A DNA stretch of 64,000 nt from Rathayibacter sp. VKM Ac-2879 (GTDB taxonomy: Bacteria > Actinomycetota > Actinomycetes > Actinomycetales > Microbacteriaceae). Under the pieces are notes generated by a model, which did no database searches, was not told the origin of the DNA, and was given only the letters and a program-made list of their open reading frames with translations. Both the position numbers and the translations under genes were made by a program. The stretch covers positions 868,001-932,000 of the forward strand of contig NZ_JADKSO010000001.1 of NCBI RefSeq assembly GCF_015351245.1, in the 5' to 3' direction. Shown piece by piece: positions 15,984-25,433 of the stretch. Numbering within the stretch: position 1 is the stretch's first letter; each line of letters opens with the position of its first letter.

Positions 15984-17471
15984 CTACCGGGCCGTGCGCT
16001 CGAGCGGCTCCGAGACGGGGGAGTCGTACGCGCTGGGATCGACGCGTGCGAGCCGCTCGCGGAAGGCGAAGGCGAAGTCGGGCCAGATCAGGGTCAGACG
16101 CCGACTCTCGGCGTCGAGATACCAGCTCTCGCAGCCTCCGTTCGTCCAGACGGTGTCGGCGCTGAGCGCGTCGACTCGGGCGACGGAGGCGGCCTCGGCC
16201 TCGGCGCTCACCTCGAGGACCGTGCCCCTTGCGTCGGCGAGGTGGTCGAGGGCCGCGAGCACGTACTCGATCTGCGACTCGATCATGTGCACCGCCGAGT
16301 TGTGGCCGAGGCTCGCGTTCGGGCCGTTGACGACGAAGAGGTTCGGGAAGCCGTGGACGGCGAGGGAATCGTAGGCGGTCATCCCTCCCGACCAGCGCTC
16401 GGCGAGCAAGAGACCGTCGCGTCCGCGAATCCGCCGGGCGAAAGGTGGGCGCGTGGAGTGGAACCCGGTCGCGAAGACGAGCACGTCGACCTTGTGCGGC
16501 TCGCCGTCGTCTCCGATCGCCGCCGTCGCCGTGACACGGCGCAGTGGACTCGGCACCACCCGCACATGCGGCTGCGTGAGGGCGGGATAGTAGTCATCCG
16601 AGAGCAGCACGCGCTTGCAGCCGATCTCGTAGTCGGGAGTGAGCATCGCGCGCAGCTGCGGATCGGCGACGTGCGCGGCGAGGTGGCCGAGCGCCTCCGA
16701 CCGCAGCCCTTCGACGGCGGCGGGAACACCGACCCGCCCGGCGAAGCCCAGCTCGGCCCGCCAGAACAGCTCGTCACGCAGACGCTGGAGGGCGCCCGGC
16801 GCGCGGGCCAGAGTGCGCCGCTCCTGGAGCGTGTAGTCGCGATTGCGACGCGGCACCACGTACGGCGCCGATCGCTGGAACAGCACGACCTCGGCCGCCC
16901 GCTCGGCGAGGTGGGGGAGGATCTGCACGGCCGAAGCGCCGGAGCCCACGATGCCGACGCGCGCACCGTCGAGCTCGACATCGTGCCGCCAGCGGGCGGA
17001 ATGGAAGACAGGACCACCGAACCCGTCGAGGCCGGGGAGGCTCGGCAGCCGCGGCTCCGAGAGCCGACCCGCGCAGACCACGAGCACGGCGGCCGACACG
17101 TCGCCCGTCGAGGTGCGCACATGCCAACGCTGCCGGCTCTCGTCGAAGGCCGCCTCGAGCATCTCGGTGCCGAGCCGTAGCCGCGGCCCGAGACCTTCAC
17201 GGTCGACGACACGCTCGAGGTAGGCCTGGATCTCGGCCCCCGGCGCGTACAGGGCCGACCAGTCGGGCTCGGGCGCGAACGAGAAGGAATAGAGATGCGA
17301 GGGGATGTCGCAGGAGACGTGGGGATAGGTGTTGTCTCGCCACGTCCCGCCCACCTGCTCCGCTCTCTCGAGCACCACGAAGGAGATGTCCTCGCGGCGG
17401 CCGAGGCGCGTCGCGGCTCCGATCCCGGCGAATCCGGCGCCGACGATGACGACGTCGACCTCGGTGGCCAT
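15984..17471 (-). CDS. Flavin-containing Baeyer-Villiger-type monooxygenase
   Basis: A 495-residue FAD- and NADPH-binding monooxygenase. It shows the FAD loop GAGFAGIG (residues 11-18), the type I Baeyer-Villiger fingerprint F-x-G-x3-H-x3-W (FGGPVFHSARW, about 168-178), the NADPH loop GIVGSGASA (about 189-197), and the C-terminal ATGFHST motif. Such enzymes insert oxygen next to a ketone to give an ester or lactone. Its ATG overlaps the stop of the upstream alpha/beta hydrolase by one base (TGATG), so the two are co-translated. It is the last gene of an fgd - cofGH - hydrolase - monooxygenase operon. Confidence 0.9.
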   Translation of the reverse strand: MATEVDVVIVGAGFAGIGAATRLGRREDISFVVLERAEQVGGTWRDNTYPHVSCDIPSHLYSFSFAPEPDWSALYAPGAEIQAYLERVVDREGLGPRLRLGTEMLEAAFDESRQRWHVRTSTGDVSAAVLVVCAGRLSEPRLPSLPGLDGFGGPVFHSARWRHDVELDGARVGIVGSGASAVQILPHLAERAAEVVLFQRSAPYVVPRRNRDYTLQERRTLARAPGALQRLRDELFWRAELGFAGRVGVPAAVEGLRSEALGHLAAHVADPQLRAMLTPDYEIGCKRVLLSDDYYPALTQPHVRVVPSPLRRVTATAAIGDDGEPHKVDVLVFATGFHSTRPPFARRIRGRDGLLLAERWSGGMTAYDSLAVHGFPNLFVVNGPNASLGHNSAVHMIESQIEYVLAALDHLADARGTVLEVSAEAEAASVARVDALSADTVWTNGGCESWYLDAESRRLTLIWPDFAFAFRERLARVDPSAYDSPVSEPLERTAR

Positions 17472-18280
17472 CAGATGGCCATCCGGGGCAGGAGGGAGCC
17501 GGCCGGGTCGCGGTGCGGGTCGGCGAGGAAGCGCTCGAGCAGGGCGAGCAGCTCGGCAGGGCGCTCGGCCAGCACGGAGTGGCCGCTGTCGAGGAGGGCG
17601 TAGCGCGCGTCGTCGATCGCACCGAGGAGCGCCTCCGAACCCTCGACGCCGACGACCGCGTCGGCCGCGCAGCCGACGACGAGTGCGGGAATCCTCACCG
17701 CGGCGGCCTCCGCGGTGACGTCGGCCCGGGTGGCGGCGGCGAGGAGCGCCGAGGCGGAGGCGTTCCACGGTGCTGCGTCGAGCGTGTCGGGCGAGCGGGC
17801 GGTGAGGAGCCGGGCGAGCTCGGCGCGTGCCACCGGCTCATCTGCCAGCCGCTCCCACAGCCGGGCGACGGCGAGGAGTCTTGCGGTCGGGCGAAGCCAG
17901 CCTGCGATGAGCGCGAGGGCTCGGACTCTCGGGTCGGCTGCGGCCGCGACGGCGACGGAGGCGCCCAAGGCGTGTCCGATCACTGTCGCCTCCTGCGCGT
18001 CGAGCGCGTCGAGCGCTGCGGCGACGGCGTCTGCGCCGTCGGGCCACGGCCGGGCGAGGTCGGCGAGCTCGAGGGCCGCCACCCGATGGCGCCGGGCCAG
18101 CAGCGGCAGGAGGAGAGCGCCGTCCTCTGCCGCGCCGCGCCCCGGCGCGGTCACGAGCATGACCACAGAGCCGCTCGCCTCCCCGGCCGTGAACAGCCGC
18201 ACCCGTGACCCTGCGACGCGGATCTGCGATTCGCGGACGAGCCCCGCCTGCCTGCGCAGGAACTCCTCCCGTCGATTCAC
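17471..18280 (-). CDS. Alpha/beta hydrolase fold protein lacking the nucleophile serine
   Basis: A 269-residue alpha/beta hydrolase. The nucleophile elbow reads VIGHALGAS, so residue 104 is Ala where the family has Ser (GHSxG). The acidic residue (CAADAVV) and the catalytic His (DSGHSVL) are present. It may therefore be a non-hydrolytic relative, a binding protein or an inactive enzyme. The start is the GTG at 18280, which overlaps the cofGH stop in a GTGA junction; longer openings upstream lie inside cofGH. The stop overlaps the Baeyer-Villiger monooxygenase start by one base. Pairing with a lactone-forming monooxygenase would suit an esterase, which makes the missing serine notable. Confidence 0.82.
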   Translation of the reverse strand: MNRREEFLRRQAGLVRESQIRVAGSRVRLFTAGEASGSVVMLVTAPGRGAAEDGALLLPLLARRHRVAALELADLARPWPDGADAVAAALDALDAQEATVIGHALGASVAVAAAADPRVRALALIAGWLRPTARLLAVARLWERLADEPVARAELARLLTARSPDTLDAAPWNASASALLAAATRADVTAEAAAVRIPALVVGCAADAVVGVEGSEALLGAIDDARYALLDSGHSVLAERPAELLALLERFLADPHRDPAGSLLPRMAI

Positions 18281-20652
18281 GAGTTCGCTCGGATCGGGAG
18301 CCGCACCCGCCGCGGCCTGCTCGGCGGTGTCTCGTCGACGCGAAGCAGCCGCTCGGGAGCGACCACACCGTAGTCGGTCGTGCGTTGACGCCATCCGCGT
18401 CCGATCTCGCCGGTCAGTCGAGCGACGGTCGCGAGGTCGAGCGAGCGGTACGCCTCCGCCCCGGCCTCGGGATGCAGCGAGCCGTCGAGCAGGAGGCCGC
18501 CGAGGTCGTCCGCGCCCCCGCGCAGGAGCAGCTGCGCGGCATGCCCCCCGAGCTTGGTCCACGCGGTCTGAAGGTGCGAGATCCGTCCGTGCAGGACCAG
18601 GCGTGCCACCGCGTGCAGCGCCCGGGTCTCGCGCAGGCTCGGGCCTCGGCGCGTCCGAGCGACCACGGCGGCCGGCGCTTCGGCGGGGACGAACGGCATC
18701 GCGATGAACTCGGTGAACCCGTGCGTCTCGTCCTGGATCGCGGTGATCGTGCGCAGATGGGCCAGCTGCTGCGCCGCTGACTCCACATGGCCGTAGACCA
18801 TCGTCGCCGTGGAGGGCAGGCCGGCACGGTGGGCGGCCGTGATCGTCTCGCGCCAGTCGGCGACGCTCGGGTCGGTGCCCTCGCTCAGCACGGCGCGCAC
18901 GTCGTCGTCGAGGATGCGTGCGCCGGTGCCGGGGACCGAGCCGACTCCCGCTTCGCGCAGCGCCTCGAGCATCTCGGCCAGAGTGCGCCCCGAGCGGCGG
19001 GCGGCACCGAGGATCTCGGCTGGACGGAAGGCGTGCAGGTGCAGCGAGGGCTGCCTGCTCGCAAGGGTGCGCACGATCAGCAGCAGGTCGTCGGCCCCGT
19101 GGGGCGGTGCGCCCTGGAGGCAGAGCTCGGTGGCGCCGAGCGCGACCGCCTCATCGGCGAGCTCCTCCAGCCGCTGCACGGTGAGGCCGCGCCCTCCCCA
19201 CAGGGAGGTGTCGATGTTGCGGTTGACGACGACGGTTACCGAGTCGCCGACCGTCCCGCGGCGGAGGTCGTCGGCGAGCGCGGCGAGTGCCTCCAGGTCG
19301 TCGCCGTCGGCATCGAGCAGGGCGAGGTAATCGGAGTCGTCGAGCCCCGCCGGGTCGGCGGCGGCCCGGCCCAGCACCGCGCCGAGGGTCGGCGCGGCGA
19401 CTCGCGGAGGCGCGTCGAGCATGTCGCGGTACCGTCGCGGCCGGACCGGAGCCGACTCATCGGCGAGCCAGGTCTCGGGGTCGGCGAGAGCGGTGACATA
19501 AGGCGCGACGCGGGGGTCGATCCAGGTGTCCGCCTCCCGCAGATAGCGCGGATGGGCGGTGAGGCGTTCGTGGAGGCGGAATCCGGCCGTGGCGGTGAGC
19601 TGCGCGAGGTCGTCGATGTGAGGCCAGGGCCGCTCGGGGTTCACGTGGTCGGCGGTGAGCGGGCTCACGCCACCCCAGTCGTCGATGCCCGCGCGCAGGA
19701 GCAGAGCGAGCTCATGGGCGTCGGTCAGGTTCGGCGGTGCCTGGATCGTCATGTCCGCGCCGAGGACGAGGCGCGCGACGGCGACGTTGGCCACGTACTC
19801 GTCGAGGTCGAGATCGACCTCGTTCTGCATCGCAGTGCGCGGCTTCGCACGGAAGTTCTGCACGATGCACTCCTGCACGTGGCCCCAGCGCTCGTGCGAC
19901 TCTCGGATGGCGAAGAGGGCGTCGGCGCGCTCTGCCGCGTTCTCACCGATGCCCAGCAGCACGCCCGTCGTGAACGGGATGCGGCTGCGCCCAGCGTCTT
20001 CGAGCACGCGGAGCCGGAGGGCAGGCTCCTTGTCCGGCGAGCCGTAGTGCACCCCTCCCTTCTCGGACCACAGGCGCTCCGCCGTGGTCTCGAGCATCAT
20101 GCCCATCGAGGGCGCGACCGGACGCAGCCGCTGCAGTTCTGCCCACGACATGACGCCGGGATTGAGGTGAGTGACCATTCCCGTCTCGTTCATCACGAGC
20201 ACCGCCATGGCCCGGACGTAGTCGAGGGTGGAGGCGTAGCCGTGCTCGGCGAGCCAGGCGCGCGCGGTCGGCCAGCGATCCTCCGGGCGGTCGCCGAGAG
20301 TGAAGAGCGCCTCCTTGCATCCCAGAGCCGCTCCGGCGCGCACGATCTCGAGGACCTCCTCAGGTTCGAGGAAGGTGGACTCGCGCGTGGCCGCGAGACC
20401 TCCCGGCGTCTCGACGAAGACGCAGTAGTGGCAGCGGTCGCGGCACAGCTTGGTCAACGGCACGAAGACCTTGCGGGAATAGGTGATCACGCCGGGGCGG
20501 CCGCGACGCGCGAGTCCCTCGTCGCGCACGCGACCCGCCGCCTCGAGGAGTGCATCGAGCTCGTCGCCGCGCGCGCCGAGCAGGACCTCGGCGCTCGCGC
20601 GGCTGAGGGGCTCGCCCTGGTCGAGGCGGGCGAGGAGGCTAGCCGTGCTCAT
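18277..20652 (-). CDS. fbiC: FO synthase-like CofG/CofH fusion; second radical-SAM cluster motif missing
   Basis: A 791-residue bifunctional FO-synthase homologue, for the deazaflavin core of coenzyme F420. The N-terminal CofG half is intact, with C-x3-C-x2-C in LCRDRCHYCVF (about residues 70-80), then APSMGMMLETT and GIGENAAERADALFAIRESH. The C-terminal CofH half is recognisable from VVNRNI onward (LCLQGAPP, VPGTGARILDD, MVYGHVES, FTEFIAMPFVP). However, the segment that in FbiC carries the second C-x3-C-x2-C motif is replaced by DTSLWGGRGL, about 17 residues shorter. That half cannot bind the usual [4Fe-4S] cluster. The reading frame is unbroken. The gene lies 8 nt after fgd and shares a GTGA overlap with the hydrolase. 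Confidence 0.88.
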   Translation of the reverse strand: MSTASLLARLDQGEPLSRASAEVLLGARGDELDALLEAAGRVRDEGLARRGRPGVITYSRKVFVPLTKLCRDRCHYCVFVETPGGLAATRESTFLEPEEVLEIVRAGAALGCKEALFTLGDRPEDRWPTARAWLAEHGYASTLDYVRAMAVLVMNETGMVTHLNPGVMSWAELQRLRPVAPSMGMMLETTAERLWSEKGGVHYGSPDKEPALRLRVLEDAGRSRIPFTTGVLLGIGENAAERADALFAIRESHERWGHVQECIVQNFRAKPRTAMQNEVDLDLDEYVANVAVARLVLGADMTIQAPPNLTDAHELALLLRAGIDDWGGVSPLTADHVNPERPWPHIDDLAQLTATAGFRLHERLTAHPRYLREADTWIDPRVAPYVTALADPETWLADESAPVRPRRYRDMLDAPPRVAAPTLGAVLGRAAADPAGLDDSDYLALLDADGDDLEALAALADDLRRGTVGDSVTVVVNRNIDTSLWGGRGLTVQRLEELADEAVALGATELCLQGAPPHGADDLLLIVRTLASRQPSLHLHAFRPAEILGAARRSGRTLAEMLEALREAGVGSVPGTGARILDDDVRAVLSEGTDPSVADWRETITAAHRAGLPSTATMVYGHVESAAQQLAHLRTITAIQDETHGFTEFIAMPFVPAEAPAAVVARTRRGPSLRETRALHAVARLVLHGRISHLQTAWTKLGGHAAQLLLRGGADDLGGLLLDGSLHPEAGAEAYRSLDLATVARLTGEIGRGWRQRTTDYGVVAPERLLRVDETPPSRPRRVRLPIRANS

Positions 20653-20660
20653 CCCGGCGT

Positions 20661-21677
20661 TCAGAGTGCTCGGAGGCGCGGCGCCAGGTCGCGCTCGAAG
20701 CTCTCGAAGAAACGCTGCTGGTCGTCTCCCGGCGCATGGAACACCAGATGGGTGAAGCCCGCCTCGACGTAGGGTGCGATCTGGGCGACCGTCTCGTCGG
20801 GGTCGGAGCCGACGATCCAGCGCCGGGCGACCTGCTCGATCGGCAGCTCGTCGGCGGCGCGCTCCATGTCGACGGGGTCGGTGAGCGAGTGCTTCTGCTC
20901 GGGCGTGAGCGAGAGGGGAGCCCAGAACCGCGTGTTCTCGAGGGCGAGCGCGGGATCGGGATCGTACGACAGCTTGATCTCGATCATCCGGTCGAGCGCC
21001 GCGGAGTCGCGCCCGGCCGCTGCCGCCCCCTCCTCGACCGCGGGCAGCAGCTTCTCGGTGTAGAGCTCCATGCCCTTGCCCGAGGTGCAGATGAAGCCGT
21101 CGCCCGCGCGGCCGGCGTACTTCGCGACGACCGGGCCTCCGGCGGCGATGTAGACCGGCACTCCGCCCTCTGGCTTGTCGTAGATCGACGCCTCATGGGT
21201 GGAGTAGTACTCGCCGTCGAAGGTCACCCGATCGCCGGCCCACAGCGCGCGCATGAGTCGGACGGCCTCGCGGAGTCGGGCGAAGCGCTCCTTGAACTCG
21301 GGCCAGGTCTGCTCGCCCGCTCCCTGGTACCCGGTCGCGATCTCGTTCAGGGCCTCTCCTGTGCCGACACCGAGCATGATCCGCTCGGGGTAGAGCACTC
21401 CGAGGGTGCCGAACGCCTGCGCGATCACCGCAGGGTTGTAGCGATAGTGCGGGGTCATGACGGAGGTGCCGAGGCGGATCGTCGAGGTGCGCTCTCCGGC
21501 CGCGGCGAGCCATGCCAGCGAGAAGGGCGCATGGCCGCCGGTGTGCCGCCACGGCTGGAAGTGGTCCGAGACCACGGCGCTCTCGAAGCCGTGGCGTTCG
21601 GCGGCGACGGCGAGCTCGACGAGCTCGCGGGCGCCGAACTGTTCCGCCGATGCCTTGTATCCGAGCGTGATCGTCAT
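20661..21677 (-). CDS. fgd: F420-dependent glucose-6-phosphate dehydrogenase
   Basis: A 338-residue luciferase-like monooxygenase-fold protein that matches FGD along its whole length. Landmarks are [10 protein letters not shown] at the start, [20 protein letters not shown] (His and Trp near F420), [35 protein letters not shown], and the C-terminal [14 protein letters not shown]. It oxidises glucose-6-phosphate and reduces F420, supplying F420H2 for other enzymes. ATG 21677 has GAAGG upstream and begins at the conserved N-terminus. It is the first gene of the operon, followed after 8 nt by the cofG/cofH fusion. Confidence 0.92.
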   Translation of the reverse strand: MTITLGYKASAEQFGARELVELAVAAERHGFESAVVSDHFQPWRHTGGHAPFSLAWLAAAGERTSTIRLGTSVMTPHYRYNPAVIAQAFGTLGVLYPERIMLGVGTGEALNEIATGYQGAGEQTWPEFKERFARLREAVRLMRALWAGDRVTFDGEYYSTHEASIYDKPEGGVPVYIAAGGPVVAKYAGRAGDGFICTSGKGMELYTEKLLPAVEEGAAAAGRDSAALDRMIEIKLSYDPDPALALENTRFWAPLSLTPEQKHSLTDPVDMERAADELPIEQVARRWIVGSDPDETVAQIAPYVEAGFTHLVFHAPGDDQQRFFESFERDLAPRLRAL

Positions 21678-21840
21678 CTGCAGCCTTCGAGAAGAGGGAG
21701 GGGGACGTCGAGGAACGTCGTCCTCGTGCGGTCCCTCCATTCTGCGCCCGCGTGGACGCGGCAGGGGACAGATCACCCGAACGGTGAACGGGCGCGAGAA
21801 TCCTCCCCTGTGGAGGAGGAGTCGACCCCCGCAGACGCGA

Positions 21841-22257
21841 TCAGGCGGGCGTCGCCGAGATGTTCACCATCCATGCCACGCTGAAGCGATCGACGAGCAT
21901 GCCGAAGTGGTCGCCCCACGGCGAGGCGTCCAGCGGCATCGTCACCGTGCCGCCGTCGGCCAGCGCCTCCCAGTAGCCGGTGAGTTCGGCGTGGTCGTCG
22001 CCGAAGAGCGCCACCGAGATCCGGCTTCCGGTGTCGGCGGGCATCGAGGACGGCGTGTCGGACCCCATGAGGATCAAGCCGTTGGGCGTAACGAGCTGGG
22101 CGTGCATGATCCGGTCTTGATCGGCCGGGTCCTCGCTCGCCTGGAAGTCGGCGAACGTGCTCGACATCAGCTCGCCGCCGAAGACGCCCCGGTAGTACTC
22201 CATCGCCTCCTTCGCCTGGCCGTCGAATCCGATGTAGGGGCTGAGCGAGCTGGACAT
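21841..22257 (-). CDS. VOC/PhnB-like glyoxalase-fold protein
   Basis: A 138-residue protein of the PhnB-type vicinal oxygen chelate family. It shows the N-terminal [20 protein letters not shown] and the C-terminal [22 protein letters not shown], which is the usual ending of these small dimeric proteins. Metal use and substrate cannot be told. Length is normal. It stands alone; the flanking genes point the same way but with gaps above 160 bp. Confidence 0.88.
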   Translation of the reverse strand: MSSSLSPYIGFDGQAKEAMEYYRGVFGGELMSSTFADFQASEDPADQDRIMHAQLVTPNGLILMGSDTPSSMPADTGSRISVALFGDDHAELTGYWEALADGGTVTMPLDASPWGDHFGMLVDRFSVAWMVNISATPA

Positions 22258-22421
22258 GGCCGGCCTTCCGTCGAGTGGTGCGCTCAGTATCGACGTGTGA
22301 CGCCTCCGGCGCTACACGTTCGGGCGTGTCGGCCGTCGAGAAGTCGTGCCGGACGGCCGAGATCCCCGGTTGCGGCAGGCCGTCTCGTCCGTTCGCTCCC
22401 TCCCGCTCGAATACGGGGGGC

Positions 22422-23333
22422 TCAGAGCTCGGCGCGGGTCGGCGGATTGGCGCCCGAGCGGGAGGTGGTGATGCCGGCGACGTGAGCGGCGTGGTGGCCG
22501 ACGGCGCGGAGAGCGGGCTCGTCGAGGAGCATGCCGTTCGGCGCGCCGAGACCCTGACGGAATGACTCGTCGAGGATCGCGCCCATCGCGGAGTCGCCCG
22601 CGCCGATCGTGTCGGCCACGACGATCCGCGCCGCGGGCACGGTGGCGCGGGCGACGGCGGAGGCGAGCAGCAGCCCGTCGCCGCCGCGCGTCACGACCGC
22701 GAGCTGCGCGCCCAGGCCGAGCAGCCGCGTGAGGACATCGTCGAGCTGCATCGTCGGGTAGAGCCACTCCGCGTCCTCGTCGCTCAGCTTCACGATCTCG
22801 CAGGCCGCGGCGACCCGCTCGAAGCGGGCGAGCGCCTCCCGGTGACGCCCGACGAGCGCCGGGCGGATGTTCGCGTCGACGCTCGCGGTGACGCCGGCGG
22901 GGAGGGTCTCGAGAAGCTCGACGACCGCGGAGCCGCCCGGCTCGAGGTAGACGGCGATCGAGCCCGTGTGGACGTGGTCGGCGCCGCTCGGGTCCGCGGC
23001 CGGCGGGTTCCAGGACAGGTCGAAGACGTAGTCCGCCGAGCCGTCCTCGCGCAGGAGCGCCCGAGCGGTCGAGGTCCGCGCCGCGTCGCCGTGCAGGACC
23101 GTCACTCCAGAGGCGCTGAGGTGCTCGGCGATGCGGCGGCCTCGGTCATCGTCGGCGATGTCGGTGACCAGGGTCGCGTCGCGGCCGAGGCGAGCGAGGG
23201 TGAGGGCGACGTTCGCGGGGGAGCCGCCGACATGCTCCGCGCTCTCGCCACCGCGCTCGACGATGTCGATCAGGGCTTCCCCGATCACCAGGATGCGGGG
23301 CGCCGCGCTGGTGCGGCCGTCGGTGCTGGACAT
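22422..23333 (-). CDS. PfkB-family carbohydrate kinase (fructokinase-like)
   Basis: A 303-residue ribokinase-fold sugar kinase. The N-terminal ILVIGEALIDIVERGG and GGSPANVALTLARLG match the first PfkB signature. The C-terminal ADTIGAGDSAMGAIL holds the anion hole and the catalytic Asp (about residues 238-252). Fructokinase is the most likely activity from the N-terminal pattern, but substrate specificity is not secure. The start is the ATG at 23333. It is a single gene with no sugar transporter adjacent. Confidence 0.88.
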   Translation of the reverse strand: MSSTDGRTSAAPRILVIGEALIDIVERGGESAEHVGGSPANVALTLARLGRDATLVTDIADDDRGRRIAEHLSASGVTVLHGDAARTSTARALLREDGSADYVFDLSWNPPAADPSGADHVHTGSIAVYLEPGGSAVVELLETLPAGVTASVDANIRPALVGRHREALARFERVAAACEIVKLSDEDAEWLYPTMQLDDVLTRLLGLGAQLAVVTRGGDGLLLASAVARATVPAARIVVADTIGAGDSAMGAILDESFRQGLGAPNGMLLDEPALRAVGHHAAHVAGITTSRSGANPPTRAEL

Positions 23334-23392
23334 CCCGCCATTGTGCCGCGCCGCCGTGCCGACCGCCTAGACGCCGTTAGACGTCGACGCGG

Positions 23393-23938
23393 CTAAGCCC
23401 CGAACTGTGGGTTCCGCAGCACCTCGTCGACTGTGGTCAGCGTGATCAGCGGCGCGTAGAGCGCCATGGCGTCGAGGGCTCGCGCGTGGTCGGTCTCGGA
23501 GGCGCCCGCGCAGGCGTCCCCCACCGCTCGCACGTGGACGCCCGCGTCCGCCGCCGCGAGCGCGGTCGACAGCACGCAGCACTCGGTCGAGACGCCCGTG
23601 AGCACCAGTTCGCGGGAGGCGTCGAGCGCCGCCTCGAGCTCGGCTCCCCACTTGCCGAAGGTGGTCGCCGTGACCGTCCGGTGCCCGTCGAAGCCGTCGA
23701 CGAGCTCGTACAGCCGGTCGTCGGCCGGCGCCAGTGCGAAAGGCCACTCGCGGTAGTACGGGATCCACGCGCCGCTCGGCTCCGCCGGCGCGACGAACCG
23801 TGTCATGACCACGCGCTCGCCGAAGGCCTGCAGGAGGCGTCGCGTGCCGTCGGCGGCGCGCGCGAACTCGCGCGACGCCCACGGCGACTCCGCGTCGGCG
23901 AAGACGTGCTGGAGGTCGATTGCGACCAGGAGGCTCAT
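23393..23938 (-). CDS. Isochorismatase-family cysteine hydrolase
   Basis: A 181-residue cysteine hydrolase. The catalytic Asp is in LVAIDLQHVF (residue 8), a Lys in TFGKWGAELE, and the nucleophile Cys in TGVSTECCVLSTALAA (about 118-119), the standard Asp-Lys-Cys triad. Family members are amidases acting on nicotinamide, ureidoacrylate, N-carbamoyl compounds and similar. Its start overlaps the stop of the NCS1 permease by 4 nt (ATGA), so the imported nucleobase-like or hydantoin-like compound is a plausible substrate source. The exact substrate is unknown. Confidence 0.9.
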   Translation of the reverse strand: MSLLVAIDLQHVFADAESPWASREFARAADGTRRLLQAFGERVVMTRFVAPAEPSGAWIPYYREWPFALAPADDRLYELVDGFDGHRTVTATTFGKWGAELEAALDASRELVLTGVSTECCVLSTALAAADAGVHVRAVGDACAGASETDHARALDAMALYAPLITLTTVDEVLRNPQFGA

Positions 23939-25383
23939 GCGCCCGACTCCTGGCGCCGTACCGTGTGGCGCGAGAACACCAGAGTGCCGAGGAAGCCGAG
24001 CGCGAGCGCGAGCAGGACCCCCAGGTTGGCGTAGGCCCAGTCGCCGTCGCGGCCGCCGAGCGGGCCGAGCAGGTACCCCTCCCACTCGAATCCGGGGGAG
24101 GTGTTGACCACGAGACCCCAGCCGACGACCGAGGCGAGCAGCACGAGGACCACCGGAGCGATCGCGACGCTGCCGTAGCGCCCGCGCGCGTCGTACAGCG
24201 CCTCCTCGTCGTACTCGCGGCGCCGGAGCAGGAGATCGGCGAGGAACACTCCCAGCCATCCCGCGACCGGGACGCCGAGCGTGATGAGGAAGCCTTGGAA
24301 CGGCCCGAGGAAGTCGCCAGCGACAAACACGACGTAGATCGCGCCGAGCACCATGAGCACGCCGTCGATCCCCGCCGCGACCGGTCGCGACACCTTCAGC
24401 CCCGTGCTGAGCAGCGCGAGTCCCGAGGAGTAAATGTCCATGACCGCTCCGCCGACGAGTCCGAGCAGGGCCACGACGATGAAAGGGAGAAGGAACCAGG
24501 TCGGCAGGATCCCGGCGAGCGCGCCGATGGGGTCGGCGGCGATGGCGGAGGAGAGATCGCTCGAGGAGGCGGCGAGCAGCAGCCCGACCACCACGAGCAC
24601 GACGGGTGCGATCGCGCCGCCGACCGTCGTCCAGGCGATGACCCCGGAGGCGCGCGCACTGCGAGGCAGATAGCGGGAGTAGTCTGCGGCAGCGTTCACC
24701 CAGCCGAGTCCGAAGCCGGTCATCATGAACACCAGGCCGCCGATCACGGCGGCGATCGATCCCGCGGGCAACGCTCCCACCGCAGCGAAGTCGATGCGGT
24801 CGGCCACGAGGAGGACGTACAGCACCGTCAGCACCCCGGTAGCGATCGTGATCGCGAGCTGGAGGCGCATGATCAGCCGGAATCCCGCGACCCCCGCCAC
24901 CACGATCAGCGCGGCGACGACGATCAGCGCGACCACCTTGGTCGGCACTCCGCCGTCCCAGCCGAACTCCTCGAACACCGTCGCCGTCGCGAGCACCGCG
25001 AGAGAGGCGAGCACCGTCTCCCAGCCGACGGTGAGCAGCCAGGACACGACGGCGATGAGGCGGTTGCCGTCGACCCCGAAGGCCGCCCGGCTCAGCACCA
25101 TCGTCGGCGCCGATCCGCGTTTGCCGGCGACGGCGACGAAGCCGCAGAGGAGGAACGAGACGACGATCCCGACGATCCCGACCGCGGTCGCCTGCCAGAA
25201 CGAGAGCCCAAACCCGAGCAAGAACGAGCCATAGCTGAGCCCGAGCACCGAGACGTTCGCGGCGAACCACGGCCAGAACAGGTCGCGAGGGCGACCGTGC
25301 CGCTCCGACTCCTGGATCGTGTCGAGGCCGTTGAGCTCGATGCCGCCGACGGTGCGGGCGGTCGTGGGGTCGGGAGAGGTCAT
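23935..25383 (-). CDS. NCS1-family purine/cytosine permease
   Basis: A 482-residue membrane protein with 12 predicted helices of the nucleobase:cation symporter 1 family. It opens with GIELNGLDTIQESERHGRPRD, followed by LFWPWFAANVSVLGLSYGSF, a classical NCS1 helix-1 signature. Later come GFGLGWVNAAADYSRYLPR and the WLGVFLAD segment. It should import a purine, pyrimidine or hydantoin. ATG 25383 has GAGGAC at 5-10 nt upstream. Translational coupling to the isochorismatase-type hydrolase suggests uptake and hydrolysis of the same amide-containing compound. Confidence 0.9.
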   Translation of the reverse strand: MTSPDPTTARTVGGIELNGLDTIQESERHGRPRDLFWPWFAANVSVLGLSYGSFLLGFGLSFWQATAVGIVGIVVSFLLCGFVAVAGKRGSAPTMVLSRAAFGVDGNRLIAVVSWLLTVGWETVLASLAVLATATVFEEFGWDGGVPTKVVALIVVAALIVVAGVAGFRLIMRLQLAITIATGVLTVLYVLLVADRIDFAAVGALPAGSIAAVIGGLVFMMTGFGLGWVNAAADYSRYLPRSARASGVIAWTTVGGAIAPVVLVVVGLLLAASSSDLSSAIAADPIGALAGILPTWFLLPFIVVALLGLVGGAVMDIYSSGLALLSTGLKVSRPVAAGIDGVLMVLGAIYVVFVAGDFLGPFQGFLITLGVPVAGWLGVFLADLLLRRREYDEEALYDARGRYGSVAIAPVVLVLLASVVGWGLVVNTSPGFEWEGYLLGPLGGRDGDWAYANLGVLLALALGFLGTLVFSRHTVRRQESGA

Positions 25384-25433
25384 GGCGTCCTCGTTCTCGC
25401 GGGCGCCGGCACTGCGCCGGAGCTGGATCGAAC

